From contig JAGNKU010000018.1 in assembly GCA_017999985.1 (NCBI GenBank), positions 1 to 64,000 of the forward strand: a stretch of DNA of 64,000 nt, in the 5' to 3' direction. The position numbers and the translations under genes are program-made. Of the stretch, positions 25,571-34,344 are shown piece after piece (position 1 is the stretch's first letter; each line of letters starts with the position of its first letter). The stretch comes from Phycisphaerae bacterium. GTDB lineage: Bacteria; Planctomycetota; Phycisphaerae; UBA1845; Fen-1342. A model generated the notes under the pieces. The model was not told the DNA's origin. It did not search any database and saw only the letters and a program-made list of their open reading frames with translations.

Positions 25571-26869
25571 GACCGCGCGCGGCGTGAAGTCCGGCAGCAC
25601 CGCTCGCACCGCATCGACGTGCACCATGTACGTCAGCATCTTCAGCCGCACGTAGTCGTCGCGGTAGAACATGTAGCCCTTGAACGGCCCCCACTGCGCC
25701 GCGGCCATCGAGTCCTTGATCAGGAACCAGTCGTAATCGCCGACGCGCGTCGTGCCGACCAGGTGCACGTCGTGATCGTCATCGGTCGTCTTGTTGTCGA
25801 TGCGCAGCTCGCGGGCCGCCTGGTCGAGGTACGCGCGCGGGATGTCGCAACTCGGGATGATCGCCAGCCCGTCCTGGCCGCTGAGGCCCGGCTCGCTGAT
25901 GTCGCCGTTGAGCTTCACCGTGCCGCCCTGCCGCACGGCCTGCTGAATGACGCCGTAGAACTCGTCGAGCGGCACGTTGTAGTAGTCCGCACTGTGCCAC
26001 CAGTTCGCCGACACCTTGTATTCGCCATACGTGTGAAATGGCGTCGCCATCGTCGACATGAGGCAGACGTAGTCGTCGAACTTCAGCCGCAGAACATCCG
26101 TCAGGAACTGCAGCGGCGTCAGTTCGGCGCCTTCATAGGTGAAGCGCTCCGGCGGTCGGCCCATGTGCTTGTCCAGGATCAGCCGCACGGTGTTGACAAC
26201 CAGCTCTTCGTCCCAGAGGTCGTGTTCCCGCACGTAGTCCAGGTAGCCCTTCAGGTCGGCGAGGAGTGGCCCATCCGAGAAACGCCCGTCCGCGGCCAGC
26301 GTGCCGCGGTAGGCTTCCGCCGGCACGATGCCGTAGCGTGGCCAGATGAGCAGGACGACGTTGCCTTCGGACCCGCAGTTGAAGAAGGAGTCGCCGCGCT
26401 GCTGCACGAAGCGGCGGGCCTTCTCGATGTACTCGTAATAGACCGTGTACATCTCGGAGAGCTTGATCTGGCGGCCGCTCAGACGCGCGACTTCCGACTC
26501 GAAGTAGGACGAAGCGCTGAAGGCCCAGCAGTTGCCGGTGTTGAACTGCTGCACGGGCGGAAAGTGAAACGCCGGCTTGAAGTCGGCGGGCGCAGCGGGT
26601 TTCTGCACGTCGGCGAAGACGGCGCGCAGCTCGGTCTCTTCGGCGTCGGTCTTGGTCGCCGCCTCGGACTGCGCAGTGCGGATGCGTGCCGTTTCCGCGT
26701 CGCGGGCCTCGGCAACCTGCCGGTCCCGCGCGTCAATCTCGGCCTCGACGGGGTCGCGGTGCTTGGGTACGTACTCGACGCCCTGACGGGACGGGGGCTG
26801 AAGCCCCGCCGCCAGGATCACGAACGACGACGCAAATAGAACGAGCCCGACACCGTGCGAACGTTTCAT
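25547..26869 (-). CDS. Exported C1-like (aminopeptidase C / bleomycin hydrolase type) cysteine peptidase
   Basis: This 440-residue protein has a signal peptide (1-23), a Glu/Arg-rich coiled-coil stretch (about 35-85) and a papain-fold domain. The nucleophile region QFNTGNCWAFSASSYFE is clear, and the His region is DHDVHLVG. Where papain-like enzymes have Asn in an NSWG motif, this one reads IKDSMA, so the usual Asn is Asp and the following WG is gone. Activity is therefore less certain. ATG 26869 is chosen because it opens the signal peptide. The gene ends inside the last codons of the MBOAT gene on the other strand. Confidence 0.75.
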   Translation of the reverse strand: MKRSHGVGLVLFASSFVILAAGLQPPSRQGVEYVPKHRDPVEAEIDARDRQVAEARDAETARIRTAQSEAATKTDAEETELRAVFADVQKPAAPADFKPAFHFPPVQQFNTGNCWAFSASSYFESEVARLSGRQIKLSEMYTVYYEYIEKARRFVQQRGDSFFNCGSEGNVVLLIWPRYGIVPAEAYRGTLAADGRFSDGPLLADLKGYLDYVREHDLWDEELVVNTVRLILDKHMGRPPERFTYEGAELTPLQFLTDVLRLKFDDYVCLMSTMATPFHTYGEYKVSANWWHSADYYNVPLDEFYGVIQQAVRQGGTVKLNGDISEPGLSGQDGLAIIPSCDIPRAYLDQAARELRIDNKTTDDDHDVHLVGTTRVGDYDWFLIKDSMAAAQWGPFKGYMFYRDDYVRLKMLTYMVHVDAVRAVLPDFTPRAVSKPEQAQ

Positions 26870-27176
26870 GGCCTGCCCTTTCGAAAAGCTGGTGGGCGTG
26901 CATCGTACGGGCGGCGACAAGCGCATCGCAACGGCGGGGCGGGAGCGCATTTCCAACGTTGGTCAAGCGACGAAGAATAGGGGCGGCGCTGGAGTTCGCC
27001 CTGAACTGGCCCCGGGCCTGATGACTCCTGCCCGGTAGTGTAGTGCCTCATTGAAACCGCACCGTATCCGAGCCGCGACATTCGCGTCGCGCAGTGGCTC
27101 CGCGCGGCCTGAAGGCCGCGGCTCAGCGCGCGATGCGATGCCGCATTTGCGCGGCGCTCACGTGGTAGGAGTCGCG
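26870..27176. other. Divergent intergenic region with a short palindrome
   Basis: Holds the leader regions of the C1-like peptidase (minus) and crcB (plus). At 27103-27120 an 8-bp perfect inverted repeat, CGCGGCCT-GA-AGGCCGCG, is present. No gene is seen. Confidence 0.5.
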
Positions 27177-27458
27177 ATGTACAAGCTGGTGCTCATTTTT
27201 GTCGGATCCGGCCTGGGCGGCGTGCTGCGGTACGCGCTAGGCGGCTGGGGGCAGCGGCCGGCCGACGGGCGCTTTCCACTGGGAACGCTGATCGTCAACG
27301 TCAGCGGCTGCCTGCTGATCAGGTTTCTCACGGCGGCGTTCGCAGGCCGCGTGCTGATTCGCGAGGAGTACCGCGTCGCGCTGCTGATCGGCGTCCTCGG
27401 CGGGTACACGACATTCTCGACGTTCGGCCTGGAGACCTTACTAAGTAATACTACTTAG
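27177..27458 (+). pseudogene. crcB: CrcB/Fluc fluoride channel, C-terminally truncated
   Basis: AGGAG lies 5 nt before ATG 27177. The 93-residue product begins like a normal CrcB (FVGSGLGGVLRYALGGW, FPLGTLIVNVSGC) and keeps the hallmark GGYTTFSTFGLET. It then stops after LLSNTT, where full-length channels of about 125 residues continue into the fourth helix. The stop codon lies in the right arm of an AT-rich perfect palindrome (27438-27461) that does not fit the local base composition. No continuation of the fourth helix was found downstream. It is probably a broken gene, though a short functional form cannot be excluded. Confidence 0.7.
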
Positions 27459-27461
27459 TAA
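27438..27461. repeat. AT-rich perfect palindrome at the crcB break
   Basis: Arms TTACTAAGTA and TACTTAGTAA (10 bp each) around ATAC. In this GC-rich region it is conspicuous. It could be an operator for a dimeric repressor, for example of the BlaI/MecI type whose sites are AT-rich dyads, or a scar of an inserted element. Nothing in the window decides. Confidence 0.85.
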
Positions 27462-27671
27462 TCGGCGCCACGAAAAAGGGGTGTCGCGGCAAAAAAAGCG
27501 GTCGGCCGACCCCCGGACCACGCCCTCCAACCCCGCCGAGCCGCCCCCCTCCAGCCCGAAGCGCCCCTCAGCAAGGTGCGACGGATATTGGGTTCGTCAG
27601 GGCTGGATTCCACTTTGTGTCTTGGCGGCTTGGTGGTTCTCTTCCGCCCCCTTCGCCGTAGACTGGTGCCC

Positions 27672-28406
27672 ATGGAACATCTGGAAGGCCGACAATCCGT
27701 CCTGGCCGCGCTGCAGGCCTTCCAACGCCGCTTCCAGGTCATCCTCATCCGCCACGATGCGCACCGCGAGAAGCTCGCCGACCTGATCGACCTCGCCACC
27801 CAGCGCGGCGTGCCGATCCGGTATGCCGACAACGCCGAGCTGGACGGACTCGCACACGGCGCCACTCATGGCGGCGTGCTGGCGCTCTGCACGGGCAAGC
27901 CGCGACTGACGCCGGTCGAGCTGCTGGCGCTGGTGGACAATCTGCGAACGCCGCCGCTGCTGCTGCTGCTGGAGGGCGTGGACGATGCGCGGAATCTGGG
28001 CTTCACGCTGCGCACCGCCGATGCGCTCGGCGTGCACGCGGTCCTGATCAAGAAGCACCTGTGGGACTTCGATCCGGTAGAGGTGGCGCGGCCGGCGTCG
28101 GGGGCGTACGAGCGGCTGCCACTGGCGCAGATCGAGGACGTGGACGTGTTGCAGCAGTTGCAGCGGCGCGGCGTGCGACTATTGGGCTGCATCGCGGGCG
28201 CGAGGCACAGCCTGTACGAAGTCGATCTGACCGGGCCGGTTCTGCTGGCGATTGGCGGCGAGAAGCGCGGCTTGAGCGGCGCGGTGCGATCACTGTGTGA
28301 CAGCTTCGTGACGATCCCGACGCGTGGCGAGCCGTCGTCGCTGTCGCTCTCGCACGCCGGCGCGATTGTGATGGCGGAAGCCGCCCGGCAGCGGCGTGGT
28401 GGCTGA
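27672..28406 (+). CDS. SpoU/TrmH-family RNA 2'-O-ribose methyltransferase
   Basis: This 244-residue SAM-dependent knot-fold methyltransferase has an N-terminal substrate-binding domain (about 1-95) similar to those of RlmB and related enzymes. The catalytic domain has motif 1 DARNLGFTLRTADALG, motif 2 IGGEKRGLS and motif 3 TRGEPSSLSLSHAGAIVMAE. Motif 3 normally reads SLNVS; here it is SLSLS. ATG 27672 gives the standard start (MEHLEGRQSVLAAL). Whether the target is rRNA or tRNA is not determined. It may share a transcript with nothing else. Confidence 0.88.
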   Translation: MEHLEGRQSVLAALQAFQRRFQVILIRHDAHREKLADLIDLATQRGVPIRYADNAELDGLAHGATHGGVLALCTGKPRLTPVELLALVDNLRTPPLLLLLEGVDDARNLGFTLRTADALGVHAVLIKKHLWDFDPVEVARPASGAYERLPLAQIEDVDVLQQLQRRGVRLLGCIAGARHSLYEVDLTGPVLLAIGGEKRGLSGAVRSLCDSFVTIPTRGEPSSLSLSHAGAIVMAEAARQRRGG

Positions 28407-28996
28407 CAAAACCGCGGTTCTGGCGCTATCCGTTCAAGGATGCCAAGCGCGTTTCTTTTCGCGCGGCCTACTTGGCACACTTCGTTATTGGGACGTTGAA
28501 GCTGTCAGCCGCAGGAACGACGTCACAAGGTCCGCAGGTAACAAGGTAACAATTTGAGCGGCAGCGGCGCGCGATGCGGGCACGTGGGACATGCAATCCT
28601 CCCTTGACAGGATAGCTGCGGAGGGCGCGGAGGGCGAAGAGAGAGATCGGATTGCTGGATTCTGCTGCCGTGTGCGTGGGAATGTGGGAGTGTGGGAACG
28701 GCAGGGCGACGGAGCATCGTCCGAACCGCGAACGGCAGTGAGCGAACCAGCCGCGCACCGCCAGAACGTCAACCAGAAATGGGTATGATGTCCGGATTAC
28801 CTGTCCCCGGATTGCCGTCAGGGCATAGGCCAATGCCGCTCAATTGTCGTACCACCACCGGCCTTCGCTGTAGTACCAGCACGGATACTCGTCCGCCCCC
28901 CTACCGACCGTGAGCGCGAAGCCATCGCAGTTTGCCGTGTAGCTCCAGATTCAGCACGCCGTTGGCACGCCGGATGCCGGCTCGCATAATGCGCGC
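28407..28996. other. Repeat-rich intergenic spacer
   Basis: 590 bp with no supportable gene. It holds three low-complexity tracts: an AACAAGGT-type repeat (about 28525-28552), a purine-rich GGAGGGCG run (about 28614-28650), and a GTGGGAATG-type tract (28676-28701) that recurs before secA. The accumulation of such tracts suggests a tolerant, non-functional spacer. Confidence 0.6.
28676..28701 (+). repeat. GTGGGAATG-type 26-bp tract, copy 1
   Basis: Matches 44327-44352 at about 22 of 26 positions. It is made of degenerate GTGGGAA units followed by CGG. Confidence 0.6.
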
Positions 28997-29467
28997 ATGA
29001 GTGCTCGTGAACCCGTCGTGGACGAAGCGGGGCGCGCCACGTTGCTGACGCAATTTCTGGCTGGCCACGACACGCCCTGTCCCGTCTGCCGCTACAACCT
29101 GCGCGACCTGACCGGCGACCGCTGTCCGGAATGCGGCGCGCCGCTGCAATTGTCGGTCGGGTCGATGCAGGCGCGCTTCGGCGTCTTCCTGCTCGCCAAG
29201 ACCCCGTTGCTCATGACCCTGGCCCTGGCGCTGGCGATCTACGGCATCTGCCTGGGAGAAGGGCTTCCGCCGACGCACCTCTGGAGCGTATGGGCCACCA
29301 TGTTTCTGGGGCCGCTGGAGGGGCTGGCGGCCGTGTGGCTCTACCGCAAGCGCGTGGGGTTCATGCGCCGGCGGCCGGCGGGTCAGTGGTGGCTGGTGGC
29401 CGGCATCTGGATTCTGCACGGTGTGTACTGGGTCGTCGGCATGCTGCACTTGCTGGACGCAGTGTGA
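28997..29467 (+). CDS. Zinc-ribbon membrane protein
   Basis: This 156-residue protein has an N-terminal zinc ribbon at about 28-47 (CPVCRYNLRD...RCPECG). Three membrane helices follow (about 68-85, 95-115 and 128-148). The same ribbon wording occurs in two other membrane proteins of this window, at 22262-23218 and 42146-42676, there placed C-terminally or centrally. No function is known; the ribbon probably faces the cytoplasm. It stands alone between a repeat-rich spacer and the tRNA-Tyr gene. Confidence 0.7.
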   Translation: MSAREPVVDEAGRATLLTQFLAGHDTPCPVCRYNLRDLTGDRCPECGAPLQLSVGSMQARFGVFLLAKTPLLMTLALALAIYGICLGEGLPPTHLWSVWATMFLGPLEGLAAVWLYRKRVGFMRRRPAGQWWLVAGIWILHGVYWVVGMLHLLDAV

Positions 29468-29588
29468 GCCGCGTGGTCTCTCGCCAGCCTGCTGTGAGCG
29501 TACACGTTTGATCAGGGCGGGGTGGACACAGTGGAGGCCTGAGGTACCACCGCAGGCCGGTGGGCCAGCGACATCTGGCAGGCTGAAT

Positions 29589-29671
29589 TGGGCGCGGGTG
29601 GATTCGAACCACCGTAGGCGTAAGCCAACGGGTTTACAGCCCGTCTCCTTTGGCCACTCGGACACACGCCC
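29589..29671 (-). tRNA. tRNA-Tyr (anticodon GUA)
   Basis: An 83-nt class II tRNA on the minus strand: acceptor GGGCGTG/CGCGCCC, anticodon stem ACGGG/CCCGT with loop CTGTAAA, and a long variable arm (TGGCTTACGCC) as expected for Tyr. The T-loop is TTCGAAT, the discriminator is A and CCA is not encoded. Confidence 0.97.
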
Positions 29672-29815
29672 ACAAAGCTCCGCCGCGGCGGGGCCCCGGT
29701 ACGTCCGTCAGCCAGGAAAGATACCGCCTGGGTCGCCTCGAGGCAAGCCCAAGGGCCGGCGCCCGCTGTGCGTCACCCCGTGCCCAACGCAGTCACAGGC
29801 CCGCGCGCGTCCGCG

Positions 29816-30739
29816 TTACTCCGACCCCCGCTTGGCCCGTGCCTGCGCGTCAAACCGCTCCAGCACCGCCCGGATCTGTGGGTTCCGCGAGAACCGCAAC
29901 GCAAACCGCGCATTCTGAGCCACCACCGGTGACGGGCTCCCGACCGACTCGATCAGTCGCCGCTCCACCGCCGCGTCCGCCGACGTGCCCAGCCAGATGC
30001 ACGCCGCCCGGACGATGTTGTAATCCACCGTGGGAATCGCGAGCAGCGTCCCGCCCGGCTGACCCGTCGCGCAGAGGATCGTGCGCGGCTCCGGCTGATA
30101 TTCCCACGTATCCGCGTAACGCCGCTCGAGGACGCGCCAGAGGCGCGCGGTCTGTGGCTCCAGTCGGCGGGCCGCCCCTCCTGCGGCGCCGCGCGTCCGC
30201 CACCATTCGCACAGCGCCTGCCGATCCGCTTCGACGTCGATCTGTGCCGCCCGCGCATGGTCGAAATCCGCCGGGTAGAGCGCGTGCCACGCGGACACTT
30301 CCGCCGGATCGGTAATGACAATCGTGCCCAGCCCCTGCCCTTGCACCTTCAGGTCGAAGTGCAGCAGCCCGAGCGAGGTCTCCAGGCAACTGGCCGACAG
30401 GTGCGGCGGCGCGGTGGCGGGATCGGCCAGCAAGCGCACGAGCGAGGTGTGCAACAACGCGCGCAGGTCATCGGGGGCGGCCGGTCGCGTCAGGGCCGGT
30501 TGCCGCACAAGGTAGGCGATGCTCGCCGGCCCGTACGAAACCAGGCGGTTGAACTGCTCCGTCCACACGGCGTTCGGATCGAGCGTGAGGATGGCTTGCG
30601 CTGCGCCGGCGATTTCGCGCTCGCGGGACGAGAGCGCCGACCCGGGCGCGAGGCAACCCGCGATGAACAGCAGCACGCCAGCACACGCGACGAGGCCGCG
30701 CGTGGTCGCGCCGTCACCGTGTTGGCTCGCCAGTGGCAT
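29816..30739 (-). CDS. Lipoprotein with helical repeats, unknown function
   Basis: This 307-residue protein has the lipobox LLFIAGC (Cys near 29) and GGAG 6 nt before ATG 30739. The body looks helical and the last third resembles HEAT-type repeats (AAVERRLIESVGSPSPVVAQ). No enzyme motif was found. It is divergent from ndk, 81 bp away. Confidence 0.65.
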   Translation of the reverse strand: MPLASQHGDGATTRGLVACAGVLLFIAGCLAPGSALSSREREIAGAAQAILTLDPNAVWTEQFNRLVSYGPASIAYLVRQPALTRPAAPDDLRALLHTSLVRLLADPATAPPHLSASCLETSLGLLHFDLKVQGQGLGTIVITDPAEVSAWHALYPADFDHARAAQIDVEADRQALCEWWRTRGAAGGAARRLEPQTARLWRVLERRYADTWEYQPEPRTILCATGQPGGTLLAIPTVDYNIVRAACIWLGTSADAAVERRLIESVGSPSPVVAQNARFALRFSRNPQIRAVLERFDAQARAKRGSE

Positions 30740-30820
30740 GCCGTTCTCCGCCGGGTTGGTGCGCCGCGCCGGGGGACGCTACAATTCCGAGCCGTTGAGG
30801 ATACCTGCTCGGGAGCACGC

Positions 30821-31279
30821 ATGGAACGGACGCTGATCATCTTCAAGCCGGACGCGGTCCACCGCCAGCTCGTGGGCCGCATTCTGACGCGGTTCGAGGA
30901 CAAGGGGCTGCGGATCGCGGCTCTGAAGCTGCAGCACTCGCCGCGGGCCCAGGTCGAGCAGCATTACGAGGTGCACCGCCGCCGCCCGTTTTATGGTTCG
31001 CTGGTCGAGTTCATGACGAGCGGCCCCGTGATCGTGGCGGTGCTCGAAGGCCCGAACGCGATCAGTGTCGTCCGCAACCTGCTGGGCGCAACCAACGGCC
31101 AGCAGGCCGCCGCGGGCACGATTCGCGGCGATTTCGGGCTCGATCAGCAGTACAATCTGGTCCATGCGAGCGATGGGCCGGAGACGGCGCAGAAGGAGAT
31201 CGAACTGTTTTTCAAGCCGGCTGAGATCGTCAGCTACGAGCGCGTGACCGACCGCTGGATCGTCCGCGCCGGCCCGTAG
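30821..31279 (+). CDS. ndk: Nucleoside diphosphate kinase
   Basis: This 152-residue enzyme passes the gamma phosphate of ATP to other nucleoside diphosphates. The phosphorylated His is His115 in NLVHASDG, where most family members read HGSD or HASD. The N-terminal ERTLIIFKPDAV and the RPFYGSLVEFMTSGPV block are typical. GGGAG lies 5 nt before the ATG. It heads a run of plus-strand genes (cupin, superoxide dismutase, GT39, acpS) that may be loosely co-transcribed. Confidence 0.96.
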   Translation: MERTLIIFKPDAVHRQLVGRILTRFEDKGLRIAALKLQHSPRAQVEQHYEVHRRRPFYGSLVEFMTSGPVIVAVLEGPNAISVVRNLLGATNGQQAAAGTIRGDFGLDQQYNLVHASDGPETAQKEIELFFKPAEIVSYERVTDRWIVRAGP

Positions 31280-31318
31280 CCACCGGCGCCAACCGTCGAC
31301 AAACCCATGAGGCTGCCC

Positions 31319-31672
31319 ATGAAGGTCAAAGCCATCGCGCAGCACGAGCAGAACGCCGTGACGCTGCCCGGCGCGGAGAAGGTCAAGATGCGCATGCTGA
31401 TCGGGCCGGCGGACGGCGCCGGGGTGTTCCACATGCGGCATTTCGAGGTCGCGCCCGGGGGCCACACGCCGCACCATGCGCACGATTACGAGCACGAGGT
31501 GCTGATCCTGCACGGCCAGGGGGTCGTGAAGAGTGACCAGGGCGACCGCCGTTGCCTGCCGGGTGACGTGGTCTGGATCCCGGCGAACGAGAAGCACCAG
31601 TTCCAGAACGTCGGGGACGCGACGTTCGAGTTCATCTGCCTGATTCCGGCGCCGCGCGACTGCACGCAGTAG
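31319..31672 (+). CDS. Small single-domain cupin protein
   Basis: This 117-residue beta-barrel protein has cupin motif 1 GGHTPHHAHDYEHEVLILHG, with the metal-ligand His/Glu set, and motif 2 PGDVVWIPANEKHQF. It starts at ATG 31319 after ATGAGG. The ligand and reaction are unknown; such proteins often bind Mn, Fe or Ni. It lies 39 nt after ndk and 53 nt before the superoxide dismutase gene. Confidence 0.88.
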   Translation: MKVKAIAQHEQNAVTLPGAEKVKMRMLIGPADGAGVFHMRHFEVAPGGHTPHHAHDYEHEVLILHGQGVVKSDQGDRRCLPGDVVWIPANEKHQFQNVGDATFEFICLIPAPRDCTQ

Positions 31673-31725
31673 CGCAGGCCCAGGAGAGTGCGATAACAGG
31701 CCGAAGGTCAAGCGAGGTTGCAGCC

Positions 31726-32460
31726 ATGTCCGAAATGTCTCGACGCGAAGTACTCGGCACCGCCGCGGTGGTCGGCGGTTGGATGGTGTTCGGCGCGGGG
31801 CGCGCCCTGGGTCAGACCCAGCCGGCCGGCGAGGGCGGCGCGACCGGGCCGTATCAACTGGCGCCGCTGCCGTACGACTACGCGGACCTGGAGCCGTTCA
31901 TCGACGCGCAGACGATGAAGCTCCACCATGACATCCACCACGCTGGCTACGTCAAAGGCGCGAACGCCGCGATCGCGGAGCTGGAGCAGATCCGCCGGAC
32001 GGGCGGCGAGGCCATCAAGCACGTGCGGGCGGCGACGAGCAACCTGGCGTTCAACCTGTCGGGGCACCTGCTGCACGCGCTGTTCTGGCCGAGCATGAAG
32101 AAGGACGGCGGCGGCGATCCGCCGGCGGACAGCCAGATCGCGAAGCTGATCACGCGTGACTTCGGGTCGCTGGATGCGTTCCGGGGGCACTTCTCGGCGG
32201 CGGCGGCCCAGGTCCATGGCAGCGGCTGGGCGGTGCTGGCGTACGAGCCGACCGTGCAGCGGCTGCTGATCCTGCAGGCGGAGAAGCACCAGAACGAGGG
32301 GGCGTGGGGGGCGGTGCCGCTGTTGCCGCTCGACGTGTGGGAGCACGCGTACTACCTCAAGTACCAGAACAAGCGCACCGAGTTCATCAAGGCGTTCATG
32401 GAAGTGATCAACTGGGCCACGGTCGAGGCCCGGTTGCAGGCGGCGCTGAAGGCCCACTGA
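31726..32460 (+). CDS. Tat-exported Fe/Mn superoxide dismutase
   Basis: This 244-residue protein starts with MSEMSRREVLGTAAVVGG, a twin-arginine (S-R-R-x-x-L/V) signal, so the folded, metal-loaded enzyme should be exported. The four metal ligands are present: His67 (KLHHD), His117 (LLHALFW), Asp203 and His207 (LDVWEHAYYLKY). The enzyme converts superoxide to peroxide and oxygen. The motif set does not separate Fe from Mn use safely. GAGG lies 8 nt before the ATG. An exported dismutase suggests protection of the periplasm or surface. Confidence 0.93.
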   Translation: MSEMSRREVLGTAAVVGGWMVFGAGRALGQTQPAGEGGATGPYQLAPLPYDYADLEPFIDAQTMKLHHDIHHAGYVKGANAAIAELEQIRRTGGEAIKHVRAATSNLAFNLSGHLLHALFWPSMKKDGGGDPPADSQIAKLITRDFGSLDAFRGHFSAAAAQVHGSGWAVLAYEPTVQRLLILQAEKHQNEGAWGAVPLLPLDVWEHAYYLKYQNKRTEFIKAFMEVINWATVEARLQAALKAH

Positions 32461-32584
32461 TCCGCCGGCCCCAGGGCCGCGTCCAAGCCGGGGCGCCATG
32501 CTGAAGCAGTAAGCGCGGGCCTGCCCGACCTGGCGGCCTGCGCGCTCTTAACTCCCGCTGCCTCCGGCGTTACTCTTAGCCCGC

Positions 32585-34300
32585 ATGCCATCGAAGAAGA
32601 ACGCTGCTGACGTCCACGTCGCGCTGCAGCCCGCGCGCCCCCCGGGCACTTCGCTTGGGCTGCTGATCGTCGTGATGGTTGTCATCATCGCGCCGCTGAT
32701 CGCGCTCTCCCAGGTCATCGCCTACTGGCGCGTCGACGTCGTCGACGACCAGATGTTCGGGTATTACGGCTGGCGGATCGCCCACGGCGCAACCGTCTAC
32801 CAAGACGTGTGGGACAACAAGCCCCCCGCCATCTACTGGGTGAACGCACTCGGGTTCCTCGTCGGGCTGGACAGCTACTATGGCGTCATCGCGTTGTGCG
32901 TCGCCGCGCTGGTGATCGCCCACACGGCGTTCTTCGTCGTGTGCGCCACGAACTTCCACCGCGGCGCGGCGGCGCTGGCCACGATTTTCCTGAGCTTCTT
33001 CCTCACCCACGCCTACTACACCGGCGGCACCAATCGCACGGAGACGTTTCTGGTCGCGTGCGAACTGAGCGCGGTCGCGTTCTACATGCGTGGCTGGGCG
33101 CGCGACCGCTGGTGGACGTGGTACGTGGCCGGGCTGCTGTGCGGGCTTGCGTTTTTGTTCAAGCAGGTGGGTCTGGCCGCGTGGGGCTGCATGGGGCTCC
33201 ACCTGATCGTGCTGATGGCGCTGCGGCAATTGCCCGTGGCCGTCGGCCTCAAGCGCGGCGTGCTGCTCGTGGCGGGCGCCGGCACGACGGTCGGCGTGGC
33301 CGCGGCCGTGCTCGCCGCCCAGGGCGTGCTGTCCGAAGCGTGTTTCGCCACGTTCGGGTTCAACCGGCTGTATTTCGCCTCCGGCGACAGCCGATTCCCG
33401 TACAACATCGTGACGTGGTCTTTACTGAGTGAGCACACCAAGCCGATCCTGCTGTTGCCGCTGCTGATGGGACTGGCGGCGGTGATCCACGCATTCCTGT
33501 GGTGGCTGCGGCCGCAGCATCGCCCGCCGGAGATCGAGGCTCCGCTGCGGGCAATCGGGCCGGCGTGTCCGCTGCCGATGTTCCTGTTCACGACGTGGTT
33601 CTTCGTGGCGTTTTACGGGGCGCTGGTCAGTCCAGCCGGCTTCCGGCATTACCTCGTGCCGACCATCCCGCCGCTGCTGCTGATGAACGCGTATCTGATC
33701 AACGTGCTGCGGGCCGAGTCGCACCTGCTGCACCGTTTCCAGCAGCGCGCGTGGGTACTGGTGGCGTTCGTCATCATGGGCTATTTCGCGCAGGACGCGG
33801 TCAAGCTCCAGTTTGAAGAAGTGTCGAAAGTCTGGGTGCCGCGGATCGATCCCTGGCTCACCGGCGAGGGTCGCTACGAGGCCGCGCACTGGGAAGTGGT
33901 CGGTGACGCCGTGAAGCGCTTCACCAGACCCGGCGACGAGATTTACTGCTGGGGCTACATGCCGGGCGTATACCTGGAGGCCCGGCGGATCAGCGCGTGC
34001 CGCTTTACAACCACGGAGAAGGTTGGCCAGGTCGGCGCGCTCTTTATACTCCATGAGATCGAAGCGACGCTGCGCGCGCACCCGCCGGCTGTTCTGACCA
34101 TCAAGGCCGAGGAATACGAGTGGCTGCACGGCCGACTGGTGGACAAGACGCCTTCGGATTCCAAACTGGGCCCGTGGATCGACGAGGAATACTACCTCGT
34201 CGAAGAAATACCCAAGTTCGAAACGGTCTACGTGTTTCAGCGGAAAGACCTCGCCGACCCGGCGACGACACAGCCGTTGCCGAGTCAGCGCGGTTCATGA
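32585..34300 (+). CDS. GT39/ArnT-like membrane glycosyltransferase
   Basis: This 571-residue protein has about ten to twelve membrane helices in the N-terminal 400 residues and a soluble C-terminal part. The first periplasmic loop carries DVVDDQMFGYYGWRIAHG (Asp54-Asp55), the acidic pair used by PMT/ArnT enzymes with polyprenyl-phosphate sugar donors. The acceptor, protein or lipid, is unknown. There is no good ribosome binding site at ATG 32585. Its stop overlaps an in-frame ATG of the acpS frame as ATGA, but the likelier acpS start is 45 nt further on. Confidence 0.8.
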   Translation: MPSKKNAADVHVALQPARPPGTSLGLLIVVMVVIIAPLIALSQVIAYWRVDVVDDQMFGYYGWRIAHGATVYQDVWDNKPPAIYWVNALGFLVGLDSYYGVIALCVAALVIAHTAFFVVCATNFHRGAAALATIFLSFFLTHAYYTGGTNRTETFLVACELSAVAFYMRGWARDRWWTWYVAGLLCGLAFLFKQVGLAAWGCMGLHLIVLMALRQLPVAVGLKRGVLLVAGAGTTVGVAAAVLAAQGVLSEACFATFGFNRLYFASGDSRFPYNIVTWSLLSEHTKPILLLPLLMGLAAVIHAFLWWLRPQHRPPEIEAPLRAIGPACPLPMFLFTTWFFVAFYGALVSPAGFRHYLVPTIPPLLLMNAYLINVLRAESHLLHRFQQRAWVLVAFVIMGYFAQDAVKLQFEEVSKVWVPRIDPWLTGEGRYEAAHWEVVGDAVKRFTRPGDEIYCWGYMPGVYLEARRISACRFTTTEKVGQVGALFILHEIEATLRAHPPAVLTIKAEEYEWLHGRLVDKTPSDSKLGPWIDEEYYLVEEIPKFETVYVFQRKDLADPATTQPLPSQRGS

Positions 34301-34344
34301 CAGGATCTCCGGTGGGCCGCTCGCACCGGCCCACGGGACTCAAC

